Positions 8,149 to 16,653 of a DNA stretch of 33,207 bases are shown one piece after another (the first letter of the stretch is position 1; each line of letters starts with the position of its first letter). The notes beneath the pieces are model-generated. The model was not told where the DNA came from. It saw only the letters and a list, made by a program, of their open reading frames with translations, and searched no databases. The stretch comes from Enterocloster bolteae (lineage in GTDB: Bacteria; Bacillota; Clostridia; Lachnospirales; Lachnospiraceae), in contig JAETNT010000047.1 of assembly GCA_021772025.1 (NCBI GenBank), positions 1 to 33,207 on the forward strand. The letters are read 5' to 3'. Made by a program: the position numbers and the translations under genes.

Positions 8149-8177
8149 TTGCACAAATCCTCATTCAGTGGTAGCAT
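8149..8177 (+). promoter_or_regulatory. possible promoter of asnA
   Basis: TTGCAC (8149-8154), 17-bp spacer, TAGCAT (8172-8177). The -35 and spacing are good and the -10 is weak. It lies in the 80-bp gap between ytvI and asnA. Confidence 0.3.
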
Positions 8178-8220
8178 TAGCAAATATATTGTAACAAATA
8201 ATCGCAAGGAGGATGAGAGT

Positions 8221-9228
8221 ATGGCGCTGATTTTACCAGAAGGATATGATCCGAAGCTGACAGTCCGTCAGACCCAGGAGGCAATCAAATATATTCGGGA
8301 TACATTTCAAAAGGAGTTTGGCAGGGAAATGAATCTGGAGAGAATTTCCGCGCCGCTTTTTGTAAGGAAAAGTTCCGGCTTAAACGATAATCTAAACGGA
8401 GTGGAGAGGCCGGTTCAGTTTGATTTGCTGGGAGAGGCGGATGAGATTGTAGAGGTAGTTCAGTCTTTGGCAAAATGGAAAAGAATGGCATTAAAACGTT
8501 ACGGATTTCAGCCCGGAGAAGGGTTATATACCAACATGAACGCTATCCGGCGAGATGAGATTTTGGATAATCTTCACTCCTGCTATGTGGACCAGTGGGA
8601 CTGGGAAAAGGTGATTACCAGGGAACAGAGAAATCTGGATACCTTAAAAGATACAGTGAAGACTATTTTTAAGGTAATTAAGCATATGGAGCATGAGGTC
8701 TGGTATAAATATCCTCAGGCAGTAAAGCATCTTCCTGAAGATATCGTTTTTGTTACCACCCAGGAGCTGGAGGAACGTTACCCGGATAAGACGCCTAAGG
8801 AGAGAGAGAATTTGATTACCCAGGAGCATGGCTGCGTATTCCTGATGAAAATCGGCGACAAGCTGGCCAGCGGCAAGCCTCATGACGGTCGTGCGCCGGA
8901 TTATGATGATTGGCAGCTAAACGGCGATATCTTGTTTTGGTTTGATACTCTGGGATGTGCCCTGGAGATTTCCAGTATGGGAATTCGGGTGGACGAAAAG
9001 TCCCTGGATCAACAGCTTACAAAGGCTGGCTGTGATGACAGAAGGAACCTGCCTTACCATAAGATGCTGCTGAACGGAGAGCTTCCCTGTACTATTGGCG
9101 GAGGAATCGGACAGTCCAGGCTGTGTATGCTGCTTTTGAACCGTGCCCATGTCGGCGAGGTTCAGGCCAGCTTGTGGCCGGAGGATATGAGGAAGGCTTG
9201 CGAGAAACATAAGATTATATTACTGTAG
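8221..9228 (+). CDS. asnA: aspartate-ammonia ligase (AsnA-type asparagine synthetase)
   Basis: Makes asparagine from aspartate, ammonia and ATP via an aspartyl-adenylate; related to class II aminoacyl-tRNA synthetases. The 335-aa length fits the family. Recognisable blocks are [20 protein letters not shown] near the N-terminus, [27 protein letters not shown], and the C-terminal [14 protein letters not shown] that forms the ATP-binding motif 3. The ATG at 8221 follows AAGGAGGATG. The reading frame stays open upstream into ytvI, but only this start has a ribosome binding site and matches the family. A bidirectional terminator follows. Confidence 0.95.
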   Translation: MALILPEGYDPKLTVRQTQEAIKYIRDTFQKEFGREMNLERISAPLFVRKSSGLNDNLNGVERPVQFDLLGEADEIVEVVQSLAKWKRMALKRYGFQPGEGLYTNMNAIRRDEILDNLHSCYVDQWDWEKVITREQRNLDTLKDTVKTIFKVIKHMEHEVWYKYPQAVKHLPEDIVFVTTQELEERYPDKTPKERENLITQEHGCVFLMKIGDKLASGKPHDGRAPDYDDWQLNGDILFWFDTLGCALEISSMGIRVDEKSLDQQLTKAGCDDRRNLPYHKMLLNGELPCTIGGGIGQSRLCMLLLNRAHVGEVQASLWPEDMRKACEKHKIILL

Positions 9229-9244
9229 GGAAAAGCTCTTTGCC

Positions 9245-9271
9245 GAAAAAGCCGCCGTTGGCGGCTTTTTC
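9245..9271. terminator. bidirectional intrinsic terminator between asnA and the PHP gene
   Basis: GAAAAAGCCGCC (9245-9256) and GGCGGCTTTTTC (9260-9271) form a 12-bp perfect stem with a 3-nt loop and have A and T runs on the two sides. It serves asnA on the plus strand and the PHP gene on the minus strand. Confidence 0.88.
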
Positions 9272-9295
9272 TGTATTATCAAGTATCCGGCAGAA

Positions 9296-10024
9296 TCACT
9301 CTAGATCAAAGATACCTTCCGGCAGAAACTCCGCCAGCTTTTTAAGAGAAGAATTAACTATTAAATCTTCCGGAAAATCTATTTCTTCAAGAAGTCGATG
9401 TACATAGCCGTGATTACCTACGTCAAAGCAGATATGGGCATCACTGCTTAAAATAATGTGAGTCTTGTATTTTCGGCAGTATTCCAGCAGAATCCGGTAG
9501 TTTTCCCAGGCGTTGGAGCGGAAGCCTTTAGGGTTTAGAGAAGAATTATTTACCTCTAAAAGCTTATGGCGTTCAGCCGCCGCAGCAGCCAGGGAGTCAT
9601 AATCCGTGGGAAAGCGTCCGTCATCCGGGTGGCCGATAATTTGGATGAAGGGATTTTCTAAAGCCTTTAAATAAGCGGAGGTGTTTTCCGCCATGGTTTT
9701 TCCGCTGTAACAGGGCGGATGGATACTGGCAATTGCGTAATCCAGCCGGGCCAGGGTATTTTCAGGCAAATCCACTTTTCCTGCAGGATCCAGAATATTC
9801 AGCTCAGCGCCCATAATGATTTGGATACCATGAAGTTTTCTGGGAATAACTTTAAAATTCTGAAAATAAAAGGTTCCCAGAGTGCCGGGCATAGTGGGAG
9901 CGTGGTCAGTACAACCGTATAACTCCAGGCCTTTATCTGCAGCGGCTTGAATCATTTCCGCCAGAGTGCTGTAAGCATGGCCGCTGGCCAGAGTATGGGT
10001 GTGAAGATCAAATTTATCATTCAT
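9296..10024 (-). CDS. PHP-domain phosphoesterase (YcdX/histidinol-phosphatase-like)
   Basis: A 242-aa PHP-family metal-dependent phosphoesterase. Metal-binding motifs in order: DLHTHT (about residues 6-11), CTDHAP, GAELNI, ASIHPP, GHPD and SSDAHICFDVG. The resemblance to YcdX-type phosphatases is closer than to polymerase PHP domains; histidinol-phosphate is one possible substrate but there are no his genes nearby. I prefer the ATG at 10024, which has AAAGGA ten bases upstream and puts the DLHTHT motif at the usual distance. An alternative start at 10057 adds 11 residues. It is divergent from the S1-domain gene. Confidence 0.85.
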   Translation of the reverse strand: MNDKFDLHTHTLASGHAYSTLAEMIQAAADKGLELYGCTDHAPTMPGTLGTFYFQNFKVIPRKLHGIQIIMGAELNILDPAGKVDLPENTLARLDYAIASIHPPCYSGKTMAENTSAYLKALENPFIQIIGHPDDGRFPTDYDSLAAAAAERHKLLEVNNSSLNPKGFRSNAWENYRILLEYCRKYKTHIILSSDAHICFDVGNHGYVHRLLEEIDFPEDLIVNSSLKKLAEFLPEGIFDLE

Positions 10025-10104
10025 AGGAGCAAAATCCTTTCCGGGGTGTAAAATCATTAGTATTCCCGCCTGCTATGGGAGAAGAACATGAATCCCGTAA
10101 AAAA

Positions 10105-10132
10105 TTTTATCATATTCAGGGATATGATAAAA
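10105..10132. promoter_or_regulatory. perfect inverted repeat between divergent genes
   Basis: TTTTATCATAT (10105-10115) and ATATGATAAAA (10122-10132) are perfect 11-bp inverted repeats with a 6-bp centre (TCAGGG). The site lies between the divergent PHP and S1-domain genes. It could be an operator for either promoter or a hairpin in the minus-strand leader. Confidence 0.5.
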
Positions 10133-10196
10133 GGGCTTTCTTAAATTTTTGTGAAAACGGTAGTAAATTTAATTTTTTTGTGTTTAAATAGTAAAT

Positions 10197-10217
10197 GGGA
10201 AAATGGGGACTTTTCCC
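10197..10217 (+). other. short hairpin before the S1-domain gene
   Basis: GGGAAAA (10197-10203) pairs with TTTTCCC (10211-10217). It lies just upstream of the ribosome binding site of the S1-domain gene. Such a leader hairpin could affect translation, but the stem is short. Confidence 0.35.
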
Positions 10218-10243
10218 GATAGATTGATGGAAAAGAGAGGTAC

Positions 10244-11200
10244 ATGACAATGGGAGAAGAAATGACGACAGGAAAGACAATGGCAGAAGAAGAGGTTCAG
10301 GAGTCCCAGGTTGCGGAAACCATGGAGGATTATGCGGCTGAACTGGAAGCTTCCCTGCGTAGAGTACGGGAAGGGGATATTTTGACCGGAACCGTAATCG
10401 GTGTGGATGACGACAAGGTAGTGGTCGATTTAAAATACTACGCAGAGGGGATTATTACCAGAGAAAACATAAGCAGCGATCCGGAATTTAATTTAAAGGA
10501 GTCTATCCAAGTAGGCGACGAAATCAGCGCTACCGTAGTAAAAACAGATGATGGCGAGGGGAATATTCTCCTTTCCAAAAAACAGGCTAATGATGTTCTG
10601 GCTTGGGATAAATTAAAACAGATGATGGAAGAGCGCACCGTAGTTTCCGTTAAAATCAAAGAAATTGTAAAAGGCGGAGCAGTCGCATTTTTGGAGGGGA
10701 TCCGAGGATTTATTCCGGCCTCCAAGCTGGCGGCCGAGTATGTGGAAAATTTAGACGAGTGGAACGGAAAGACCATAGAGGTTACTGTAATTACCGCTGA
10801 TGAGGAAGAAAAGCGGCTTATCCTTTCCGGGAGAGAGGTGGCGAGAGAAAAGCAGGCGGCCGAAACTCGGAAAAAAGTGGCCAAGTGCCAAGTAGGGGCT
10901 ATCGTGGAAGGCGTCGTAGAAACGTTAAAAGATTACGGTGCATTTATAACCTTGGAAAACGGCCTTACAGGCCTTCTTCATATTTCACAGATCAGCAGCC
11001 AGAGGATCAAGCACCCGGGCGTAGTATTAAAAGAAGGCCAGGAGGTTAAGGTTAAGATCATCGGTTTAAATGATGGGAAAATCAGCCTGAGCATGAAGGC
11101 AATTGAGCAGGAGGATGAGCCGGAAGAGGTATTCGATTACAAGGAAACCGGCAGTGTATCTACTGGACTGGGCGATCTGCTAAAGGGGTTAAAGCTTTAA
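10244..11200 (+). CDS. S1 RNA-binding domain protein (ribosomal protein S1 homologue)
   Basis: A 318-aa protein with an acidic N-terminal tail (about residues 1-40) and three S1/OB-fold repeats: about 44-112 (GDILTGTVIGVDDDKVVVDL), 127-198, and 213-285 (VGAIVEGVVETLKDYGAFI, then GLTGLLHISQIS). The third repeat is the best match to the RNA-binding S1 consensus. Firmicutes carry such short S1-like proteins that bind mRNA or the ribosome; the six-repeat E. coli S1 is longer. GAGAGG precedes the ATG at 10244; a second ATG two codons later is an equally possible start. Confidence 0.88.
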   Translation: MTMGEEMTTGKTMAEEEVQESQVAETMEDYAAELEASLRRVREGDILTGTVIGVDDDKVVVDLKYYAEGIITRENISSDPEFNLKESIQVGDEISATVVKTDDGEGNILLSKKQANDVLAWDKLKQMMEERTVVSVKIKEIVKGGAVAFLEGIRGFIPASKLAAEYVENLDEWNGKTIEVTVITADEEEKRLILSGREVAREKQAAETRKKVAKCQVGAIVEGVVETLKDYGAFITLENGLTGLLHISQISSQRIKHPGVVLKEGQEVKVKIIGLNDGKISLSMKAIEQEDEPEEVFDYKETGSVSTGLGDLLKGLKL

Positions 11201-11231
11201 CAACATGCAGCAGTAAGTGAGGTGGGGGATA

Positions 11232-11894
11232 ATGACACAAAGCCGCGGAAAAAAAGGACCGGCAGACCGGTGGAAAGAGATTATGTTTCTCTACAATGCC
11301 GCCTTGAGACAGATCAATGCCAAAATAGAGATCATGAATGATGAGTTTATAGAGCGGTTTAATTACAGCCCGATTGAACACATTAAATCGCGTCTGAAGA
11401 CACCGGACAGTATCGTCAGAAAACTGAAAGCAGACGGCTATGAGGTTAGCATTGAAAACATGCAGGATAAACTCAGCGACATTGCAGGTATCCGTATTAT
11501 CTGCTCCTTTATGCTGGATATCTATCAGATAGCCGATATGATAGCAAAGCAGGCGGATGTGACGGTTCTTTATGTAAAGGATTATATTAAAAAGCCAAAG
11601 CCAAATGGCTACAAAAGCTACCACATGGTAGTGACCATTCCGGTTTATTTGACAGAAGGGCCGGTAGAAACTAAGGTGGAGATCCAGATCCGGACAGTGG
11701 CCATGGATTTTTGGGCCAGCTTAGAACACAAGATAGCATATAAGTTTGAAGGGAATCCTCCTATAACGCTTCTTCAGGAGCTAAAGGCCTGTGCGGATAT
11801 GGTAGACATTTTAGATGCTAAAATGTTTTCGCTAAACGAAGCAATTATGGCTATTGCAGAGGCCGAGAAGGAGGAAGAAGAGACAGAAAAATGA
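11232..11894 (+). CDS. relQ: RelQ-like small alarmone synthetase
   Basis: Transfers pyrophosphate from ATP to GDP or GTP to make (p)ppGpp. The 220-aa protein has only the synthetase domain, with no hydrolase, TGS or ACT domains. Motifs: [12 protein letters not shown] (ATP-binding R and K), [29 protein letters not shown] (guanine-stacking tyrosine), and [30 protein letters not shown] lies before the ATG at 11232; a GTG at 11217 is an alternative. The last codons overlap the dtd start (ATGA), so the two are translationally coupled. Pairing of a rel gene with dtd is common in Firmicutes. It is a useful reference for the second, divergent RelA/SpoT-type protein at 31893. Confidence 0.9.
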   Translation: MTQSRGKKGPADRWKEIMFLYNAALRQINAKIEIMNDEFIERFNYSPIEHIKSRLKTPDSIVRKLKADGYEVSIENMQDKLSDIAGIRIICSFMLDIYQIADMIAKQADVTVLYVKDYIKKPKPNGYKSYHMVVTIPVYLTEGPVETKVEIQIRTVAMDFWASLEHKIAYKFEGNPPITLLQELKACADMVDILDAKMFSLNEAIMAIAEAEKEEEETEK

Positions 11895-12337
11895 AAGCAG
11901 TATTACAAAGAGTATCCAGGGCTGCGGTAGCAGTGGACGGACAAACCACGGGGAAAATAGGAAAAGGATTTTTAATTCTTCTGGGAGTATCTAACGAGGA
12001 CTCAGAAGAAACCGGAAAAAAAATGGCGGATAAAATCTGTCGGCTTCGAATTTTTCAGGATGAAAACGGAAAGACCAATCTGTCTTTGGCAGACGTTGGG
12101 GGAGGAGTTTTGGTAGTGAGCCAGTTTACCCTATATGCAGACTGCAAAAAGGGAAACCGCCCCAGCTTTATAAAAGCCGGGGCGCCGGATCATGCAAACC
12201 GTATTTATGAATATTTTATGGAGTGCTGCAGGGAACATGTAAATCAGGTGGAGCACGGCGTTTTCGGGGCGGATATGCAGATTGAGCTGGTTAACGACGG
12301 ACCCTTTACTCTGGCTCTGGACAGCACAGAACTATAG
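11891..12337 (+). CDS. dtd: D-aminoacyl-tRNA deacylase
   Basis: Hydrolyses D-amino acids mischarged on tRNA. The 148-aa length is standard. The SQFTLYAD motif (about residues 77-84) and the C-terminal NDGPFT segment, which takes the place of the cross-subunit Gly-cisPro loop, mark the DTD family; the usual NxGPVT reads GPFT here. It overlaps the relQ stop by 4 bp and is followed 63 bp later by the aminopeptidase. Confidence 0.95.
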   Translation: MKAVLQRVSRAAVAVDGQTTGKIGKGFLILLGVSNEDSEETGKKMADKICRLRIFQDENGKTNLSLADVGGGVLVVSQFTLYADCKKGNRPSFIKAGAPDHANRIYEYFMECCREHVNQVEHGVFGADMQIELVNDGPFTLALDSTEL

Positions 12338-12400
12338 CACATATAAACGATGCTGGAGGCAAAAGACATTTTGCCTCTATCAATAAACGGAGGAAGAACG

Positions 12401-13795
12401 ATGCCCAAAAAAACGAAAGGCCAGGAGCTGGCTGAAAAATTAGTTTGGAAGGCTCCCAACATCGGAAAGGAAGCTCCTAAGCAGATTGCCAAAGCAGAGA
12501 AGTTCTGCGAGGGATATAAAAAATTTTTAAATGAAGGAAAAACAGAAAGAGAATGTGTTTCCGCCATAGTATCCCGCCTGGTAAAGGCAGGGTATATCCC
12601 CTATGATATCAATGCTTCTTATAAGCCGGGGGATAAGGTGTATTTTGTCAATCGAAAAAAGTCTTTGATTGCCACTACCTTTGGAACTAAGGGATTGGAG
12701 GCAGGCGTCCGCTTAAACGGCGCCCATATTGACGCGCCCCGGCTGGATTTAAAGCCCAACCCCTTGTACGAGAAGGAGGACATTGCGCTTTTAAAAACTC
12801 ATTATTACGGAGGAATCCGCAAATATCAGTGGGCCACAGTTCCTCTGGCTATGCATGGCGTAGTGGTAAAGAAAAATGGTGAGACAGTAAATATTGTTAT
12901 CGGCGAGAATGAAAAGGACCCGGTATTCTGCATTACGGATCTGCTTCCTCATCTGGCATCAAAGCAAAATGACAGAAAGCTGGGAGATGGAATCAGAGGA
13001 GAAGAGCTGAACATTGTGGTGGGATCCGTTCCTTATCAGGATGAGGCGGTAAAGGAGCCGGTAAAGCTTACGGCCCTTAAGATTCTTAACGACAAATACG
13101 GGATTACCGAATCGGACTTTTACCGGGCGGAGATAGAGATGGTTCCGGCGGTTAAGGCGGCAGATGTAGGGTTGGATAAAAGTATGGTAGGAGCCTACGG
13201 CCAGGATGACAGAGTCTGCGCTTATACGGCTCTTATGGCAGAGATTGATACGGAACTTCCCGAACACACTACGGTTACCTTTTTTGCAGACAAAGAAGAA
13301 ATCGGCTCGGAGGGCAACACCGGATTAAACTCGGACTTTCTTTTGCATTATCTAGAGGATCTGGCAGAGCAGGGGGGAGTCAATATCCGTGCCTTGCTGC
13401 GAAACTCTCTGTGTCTGTCGTCGGATGTTAACGCTGCCTTTGATCCCACGTTCCCTCAAGTATATGAGCCGCTAAATGCCAGCTATTTAAACAGAGGCTG
13501 TGTCCTGACTAAATATACGGGAGCCAGAGGAAAATCCGGCTCCAACGATGCCAGTGCAGAGACCATGGCGGAAATTATCGGAATTATGGATAGAGAAGGT
13601 GTTTACTGGCAGGCAGGGGAGCTGGGAGCTGTAGACGAAGGCGGCGGCGGAACTATTGCAAAACTAGTGGCTCATATGGATATTGATGCCGTAGACTTAG
13701 GGGTTCCGGTGCTCTCTATGCATGCGCCTTTTGAACTGACCTCCAAGCTGGATGTATATAATACATATAAAGCGTTCCGGGCATTTAACAAATAG
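12401..13795 (+). CDS. M18-family aminopeptidase
   Basis: A zinc-dependent cytosolic aminopeptidase that trims N-terminal residues, often acidic or neutral. The 464-aa length fits family M18. Metal and catalytic motifs are visible in order: GAHIDAPRLD, GQDDRVCAY, DKEEIGSEGNTG, SSDVNAAFDP and the C-terminal LSMHAPFELTSKLDVY. The ATG at 12401 has CGGAGG upstream; the in-frame ATG at 12350 lacks one. A strong terminator follows. Confidence 0.93.
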   Translation: MPKKTKGQELAEKLVWKAPNIGKEAPKQIAKAEKFCEGYKKFLNEGKTERECVSAIVSRLVKAGYIPYDINASYKPGDKVYFVNRKKSLIATTFGTKGLEAGVRLNGAHIDAPRLDLKPNPLYEKEDIALLKTHYYGGIRKYQWATVPLAMHGVVVKKNGETVNIVIGENEKDPVFCITDLLPHLASKQNDRKLGDGIRGEELNIVVGSVPYQDEAVKEPVKLTALKILNDKYGITESDFYRAEIEMVPAVKAADVGLDKSMVGAYGQDDRVCAYTALMAEIDTELPEHTTVTFFADKEEIGSEGNTGLNSDFLLHYLEDLAEQGGVNIRALLRNSLCLSSDVNAAFDPTFPQVYEPLNASYLNRGCVLTKYTGARGKSGSNDASAETMAEIIGIMDREGVYWQAGELGAVDEGGGGTIAKLVAHMDIDAVDLGVPVLSMHAPFELTSKLDVYNTYKAFRAFNK

Positions 13796-13815
13796 GTGGC
13801 AGTCTATCTGAAGTA

Positions 13816-13869
13816 ACAGTTCAGGCAGCGTCTTCTTGCCTGGCTGCGCCGCCTGAACTGTGAATTTTT
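13816..13869 (+). terminator. intrinsic terminator after the M18 aminopeptidase
   Basis: ACAGTTCAGGC (13816-13826) pairs perfectly with GCCTGAACTGT (13851-13861), with further pairing inside the loop, followed by ATTTTTG. Confidence 0.8.
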
Positions 13870-13872
13870 GGG

Positions 13873-13933
13873 AAGGTCTTTCCTTTCGGGAAACTGTATG
13901 GTATACTACAGAAACCGGCTAAGGAAAGACCTT
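13873..13933. promoter_or_regulatory. 13-bp inverted repeat flanking an extended -10 promoter
   Basis: AAGGTCTTTCCTT (13873-13885) and AAGGAAAGACCTT (13921-13933) are exact reverse complements. Their midpoint (13903) falls in an extended -10 box (TGG then TATACT, 13899-13907), the likely promoter of the foldase gene at 14024. This geometry suggests a looping or dyad operator, or a promoter-spanning site. Confidence 0.6.
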
Positions 13934-14023
13934 GCCGGCAAAATGACTAAAAACAGCAAGGAGAAGTTTTGATGATGCAGGAGATGCCAAGGGAGCAGAC
14001 ACTGTGTCAGGAAAGAGGAGATT

Positions 14024-15148
14024 ATGAGAAAATCAAAAAAATTAATTCTGTGCGGCGCGGCTGCTATGATGGTGCTTGCCGGATGCTCCGGCGCGAATAC
14101 CGCTGCCACTACGGCAGAGGAAACCACTTCGGTATCTTCTGAGGAGACGAAAGCCGCAGATTCTGATACCACAGAGACTACAGCTTCAGCAGGAGAAGAG
14201 CTTCCGGAGGGAAGCGTAGTTCTGGGGGAATATGTAGGAATGAAGTATACCCCTATGGATACAACGGTTACCGATGAGGATGTGGAAGCTACTATTCAGA
14301 GCGTTTTAGATGCTAAGGCCTCCTATGTGGAGGTGGATCGGGCTGCCGCTGACGGGGACATGGTTAATATAGATTATGTAGGTAAGAAGGCTGGTGTTGC
14401 ATTTGACGGAGGAACCGCAGAGGACAGCGATTTACTGCTGGGCTCCGACAGCTTTATTGACGGTTTTGAGGATGGCCTGGTTGGGACAAAAAAAGGAGAC
14501 GCCGTGACCTTAAATTTAACATTCCCGGAGAACTATCCTAGTGAAGAGCTGGCTGGCCAGGAGGTTACCTTTGATGTCACAGTTAATGCTGTAAAGGAAA
14601 AGCAGGAAGCCGTATTAAACGATGACTTCGTAAAGAGTCTGGAGCTGGAGTCCGGAGCTACCACTACGGAGGAATATCGGGAAGGGATCCGCGCCAGCCT
14701 TCAAGAAAACAACGAGAGCATTGCCAAGATGCAGATGGAGAATGACGTATTAGAGGCAGTGATAGCGAATTGCGAATTCAGCAATATTGATACCCGAATT
14801 GAGGGAGAGTACAATGAGCAGTGGGAACAACTGAATAATCAGGCTGCTATGTACGGCATGGATATGGAATTTTATGCTGCTATGAATGGGATGTCCAGCG
14901 TTGAGGAATTCCAGGAGATGTTTAAAGAACAGGTTAGCAATACCATTAAGCTGGAACTTGTGATGAATGCCATCGCTGAAAAAGAAAATTTGACTGTTTC
15001 CCAAGAAGATTATACGGCTCTGGCAAAGGAATATGGCATGGAAGATACCAGTATTTTGGTTGAAAATTACGGCCAGGAGATGGTAGATCAGGCGGCTCTT
15101 CAGATGAAGGTGCTGAACTTCTTAACCAGCAGTGCGGTAGCAAAATAA
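14024..15148 (+). CDS. trigger-factor-like peptidyl-prolyl isomerase lipoprotein
   Basis: A 374-aa secreted foldase. It starts with a lipoprotein signal peptide ending in LAGC (lipidated C21), then a T/E/S-rich linker to about residue 60. An FKBP-type isomerase domain follows (GDMVNIDYVGKKAGVAFDGG, then FIDGFEDGLVGTKKGD). The C-terminal helical part resembles the chaperone domain of trigger factor. The N-terminal ribosome-binding domain of trigger factor is absent. It probably helps fold proteins outside the membrane. The ATG at 14024 has AAAGAGGAG upstream. It is expressed from the promoter at 13899-13907 inside the inverted repeat. Confidence 0.88.
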   Translation: MRKSKKLILCGAAAMMVLAGCSGANTAATTAEETTSVSSEETKAADSDTTETTASAGEELPEGSVVLGEYVGMKYTPMDTTVTDEDVEATIQSVLDAKASYVEVDRAAADGDMVNIDYVGKKAGVAFDGGTAEDSDLLLGSDSFIDGFEDGLVGTKKGDAVTLNLTFPENYPSEELAGQEVTFDVTVNAVKEKQEAVLNDDFVKSLELESGATTTEEYREGIRASLQENNESIAKMQMENDVLEAVIANCEFSNIDTRIEGEYNEQWEQLNNQAAMYGMDMEFYAAMNGMSSVEEFQEMFKEQVSNTIKLELVMNAIAEKENLTVSQEDYTALAKEYGMEDTSILVENYGQEMVDQAALQMKVLNFLTSSAVAK

Positions 15149-15212
15149 AGATCAGCTGACGGGCCCGGATTATAAGCGGAAAACAATCATAAGAGAAAAC
15201 GGAGGATGCACC

Positions 15213-15794
15213 ATGCAGCTCTTAAAAGAAAGAATACGAAAAGACGGTATAGTCCGTGAGGGCGGCGTTCTGAAGGTGGACAGCTTTTTAAATCATCAGA
15301 TGGATATTGACATGTTTGTAGAAATTGGAAAGGAACTGCGGAAACGCTTTGCCGGAGAAGAGATCAACAAAATTTTGACGATTGAGGCTTCCGGCATCGG
15401 AATTGCGTGTATCGTGGCTCAATATTTTCATGTGCCTGTGGTCTTTGCCAAAAAGACCAAGACAAAGAACATTGCCGGAGATGTGTATACCTCACAGGTT
15501 GAATCCTATACTCATGGAAGGGTCTACGATATTATTGTGTCCAAGGACTTTTTGGGGCCAGAAGACAAAGTTCTGCTGATCGATGACTTCTTGGCTAACG
15601 GTAAAGCTTTAGAAGGCTTGGCCCAGTTGGTGCAGGATGCCGGCGCAACTCTGGTAGGGGCCGGCGTAGTGGTGGAAAAAGGCTTTCAGAGAGGCGGGGA
15701 TGCCATTCGGGCGAAAGGAATCCACCTGGAATCTTTAGCAATTGTAGAGAGCATGGATGCTGCCACCGGTGAGATTGTTTTCCGGGAAGACTAA
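15213..15794 (+). CDS. xpt: xanthine phosphoribosyltransferase
   Basis: Joins xanthine to PRPP to give XMP in purine salvage. The 193-aa length and the PRPP-binding motif VLLIDDFLANGKAL fit Xpt, as do TIEASGIGIA and the VFAKKTKTKN segment. CGGAGG precedes the start. The 64-bp gap from the upstream gene is too short for a purine riboswitch and shows none of its conserved elements, unlike xpt in Bacillus. The HAD phosphatase follows 53 bp later, probably in the same operon. Confidence 0.94.
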   Translation: MQLLKERIRKDGIVREGGVLKVDSFLNHQMDIDMFVEIGKELRKRFAGEEINKILTIEASGIGIACIVAQYFHVPVVFAKKTKTKNIAGDVYTSQVESYTHGRVYDIIVSKDFLGPEDKVLLIDDFLANGKALEGLAQLVQDAGATLVGAGVVVEKGFQRGGDAIRAKGIHLESLAIVESMDAATGEIVFRED

Positions 15795-15847
15795 AGAGGG
15801 CTTACTGAATTTGCCGCGGCTTCCCGCCGGGGCGGAGAGGAAATAAC

Positions 15848-16636
15848 ATGAGCAGGAAGGCATTGTTTTTTGATATTGATGGTACTTTACTGAGCGAGTT
15901 TAACGGCCGCATTCCGGAAAGCGCCAAGGAAGCACTGAAAGAGGCACGCAGGCAGGGGCATCTGGTATTTATTAATTCCGGCAGATGCTATATTCTGGTG
16001 AAGCCGGTTCTAGAGCAGATAGAAGCAGACGGGGCGCTGTGCGGATGCGGGACCTCTATTATGCTAAATGGGAAGGCGGCCTATTCCCGCCATATTCCTT
16101 ATGAAAAGGGAATAAAGCTACGCCAGGATATAAAGGACTACAGGGTAGAAGCTGTCTTAGAGGGATCAGAGGGCTGTTATTTTAATAAAAAGCCTTACCG
16201 GATTCCGGAGATGGAAGAACTAAGGATTTCTGTTAACAAGGAGATGGGAGGGGCGTCCCTTCCCCTGGAGGATACCAGCTACCAATTTGATAAATTCTGC
16301 ATAACAACGGACCATACCAGCGATGCGGAGGGCTTTTTCCATGCTATAGAGGATGACTTTACCATTATTGACAGGGACGGTTTTTACGAATGTGTCCCTA
16401 AAGGCCACTCTAAAGCAACAGCTATTCAGTGGGTGCTGGATTATTACCAAATTCCGTTGAAAGATGCATATGTCTTTGGGGACAGTATGAACGACCTTCC
16501 CATGTTTGAATTTGCTCAAAATACGGTTTTGATGGGAAAGCATGACAAAGGATTAGAGCCATATGCCACTTTTGTGACCAAGACGGTGGAAGAGGACGGA
16601 ATTGCATGGGCAATGAAGGAACTGGGGATTATTTGA
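15848..16636 (+). CDS. Cof-type HAD phosphatase
   Basis: A 262-aa HAD-superfamily phosphatase of the Cof/YidA subfamily (type IIB cap). Motif I FFDIDGT carries the nucleophile D9 and D11. INSGR is motif II, K of GHSKATA is motif III and GDSMNDLPMFEFA is motif IV. Substrates in this family are small phosphorylated metabolites such as sugar phosphates; the one here is unknown. GGAGAGG precedes the start. It lies between xpt and the metallophosphoesterase. Confidence 0.9.
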   Translation: MSRKALFFDIDGTLLSEFNGRIPESAKEALKEARRQGHLVFINSGRCYILVKPVLEQIEADGALCGCGTSIMLNGKAAYSRHIPYEKGIKLRQDIKDYRVEAVLEGSEGCYFNKKPYRIPEMEELRISVNKEMGGASLPLEDTSYQFDKFCITTDHTSDAEGFFHAIEDDFTIIDRDGFYECVPKGHSKATAIQWVLDYYQIPLKDAYVFGDSMNDLPMFEFAQNTVLMGKHDKGLEPYATFVTKTVEEDGIAWAMKELGII

Positions 16637-16653
16637 CAGCATAAGAGGTTTGG

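Noticed and set aside
8053..8220. Longer AsnA starting inside ytvI
   Set aside because: The frame is open but overlaps ytvI and has no ribosome binding site; the ATG at 8221 has AAGGAGG and matches the family N-terminus.
15149..15212. Purine riboswitch expected before xpt
   Set aside because: The gap is only 64 bp and lacks the conserved guanine-riboswitch core; xpt seems to be transcribed or translated without one here.
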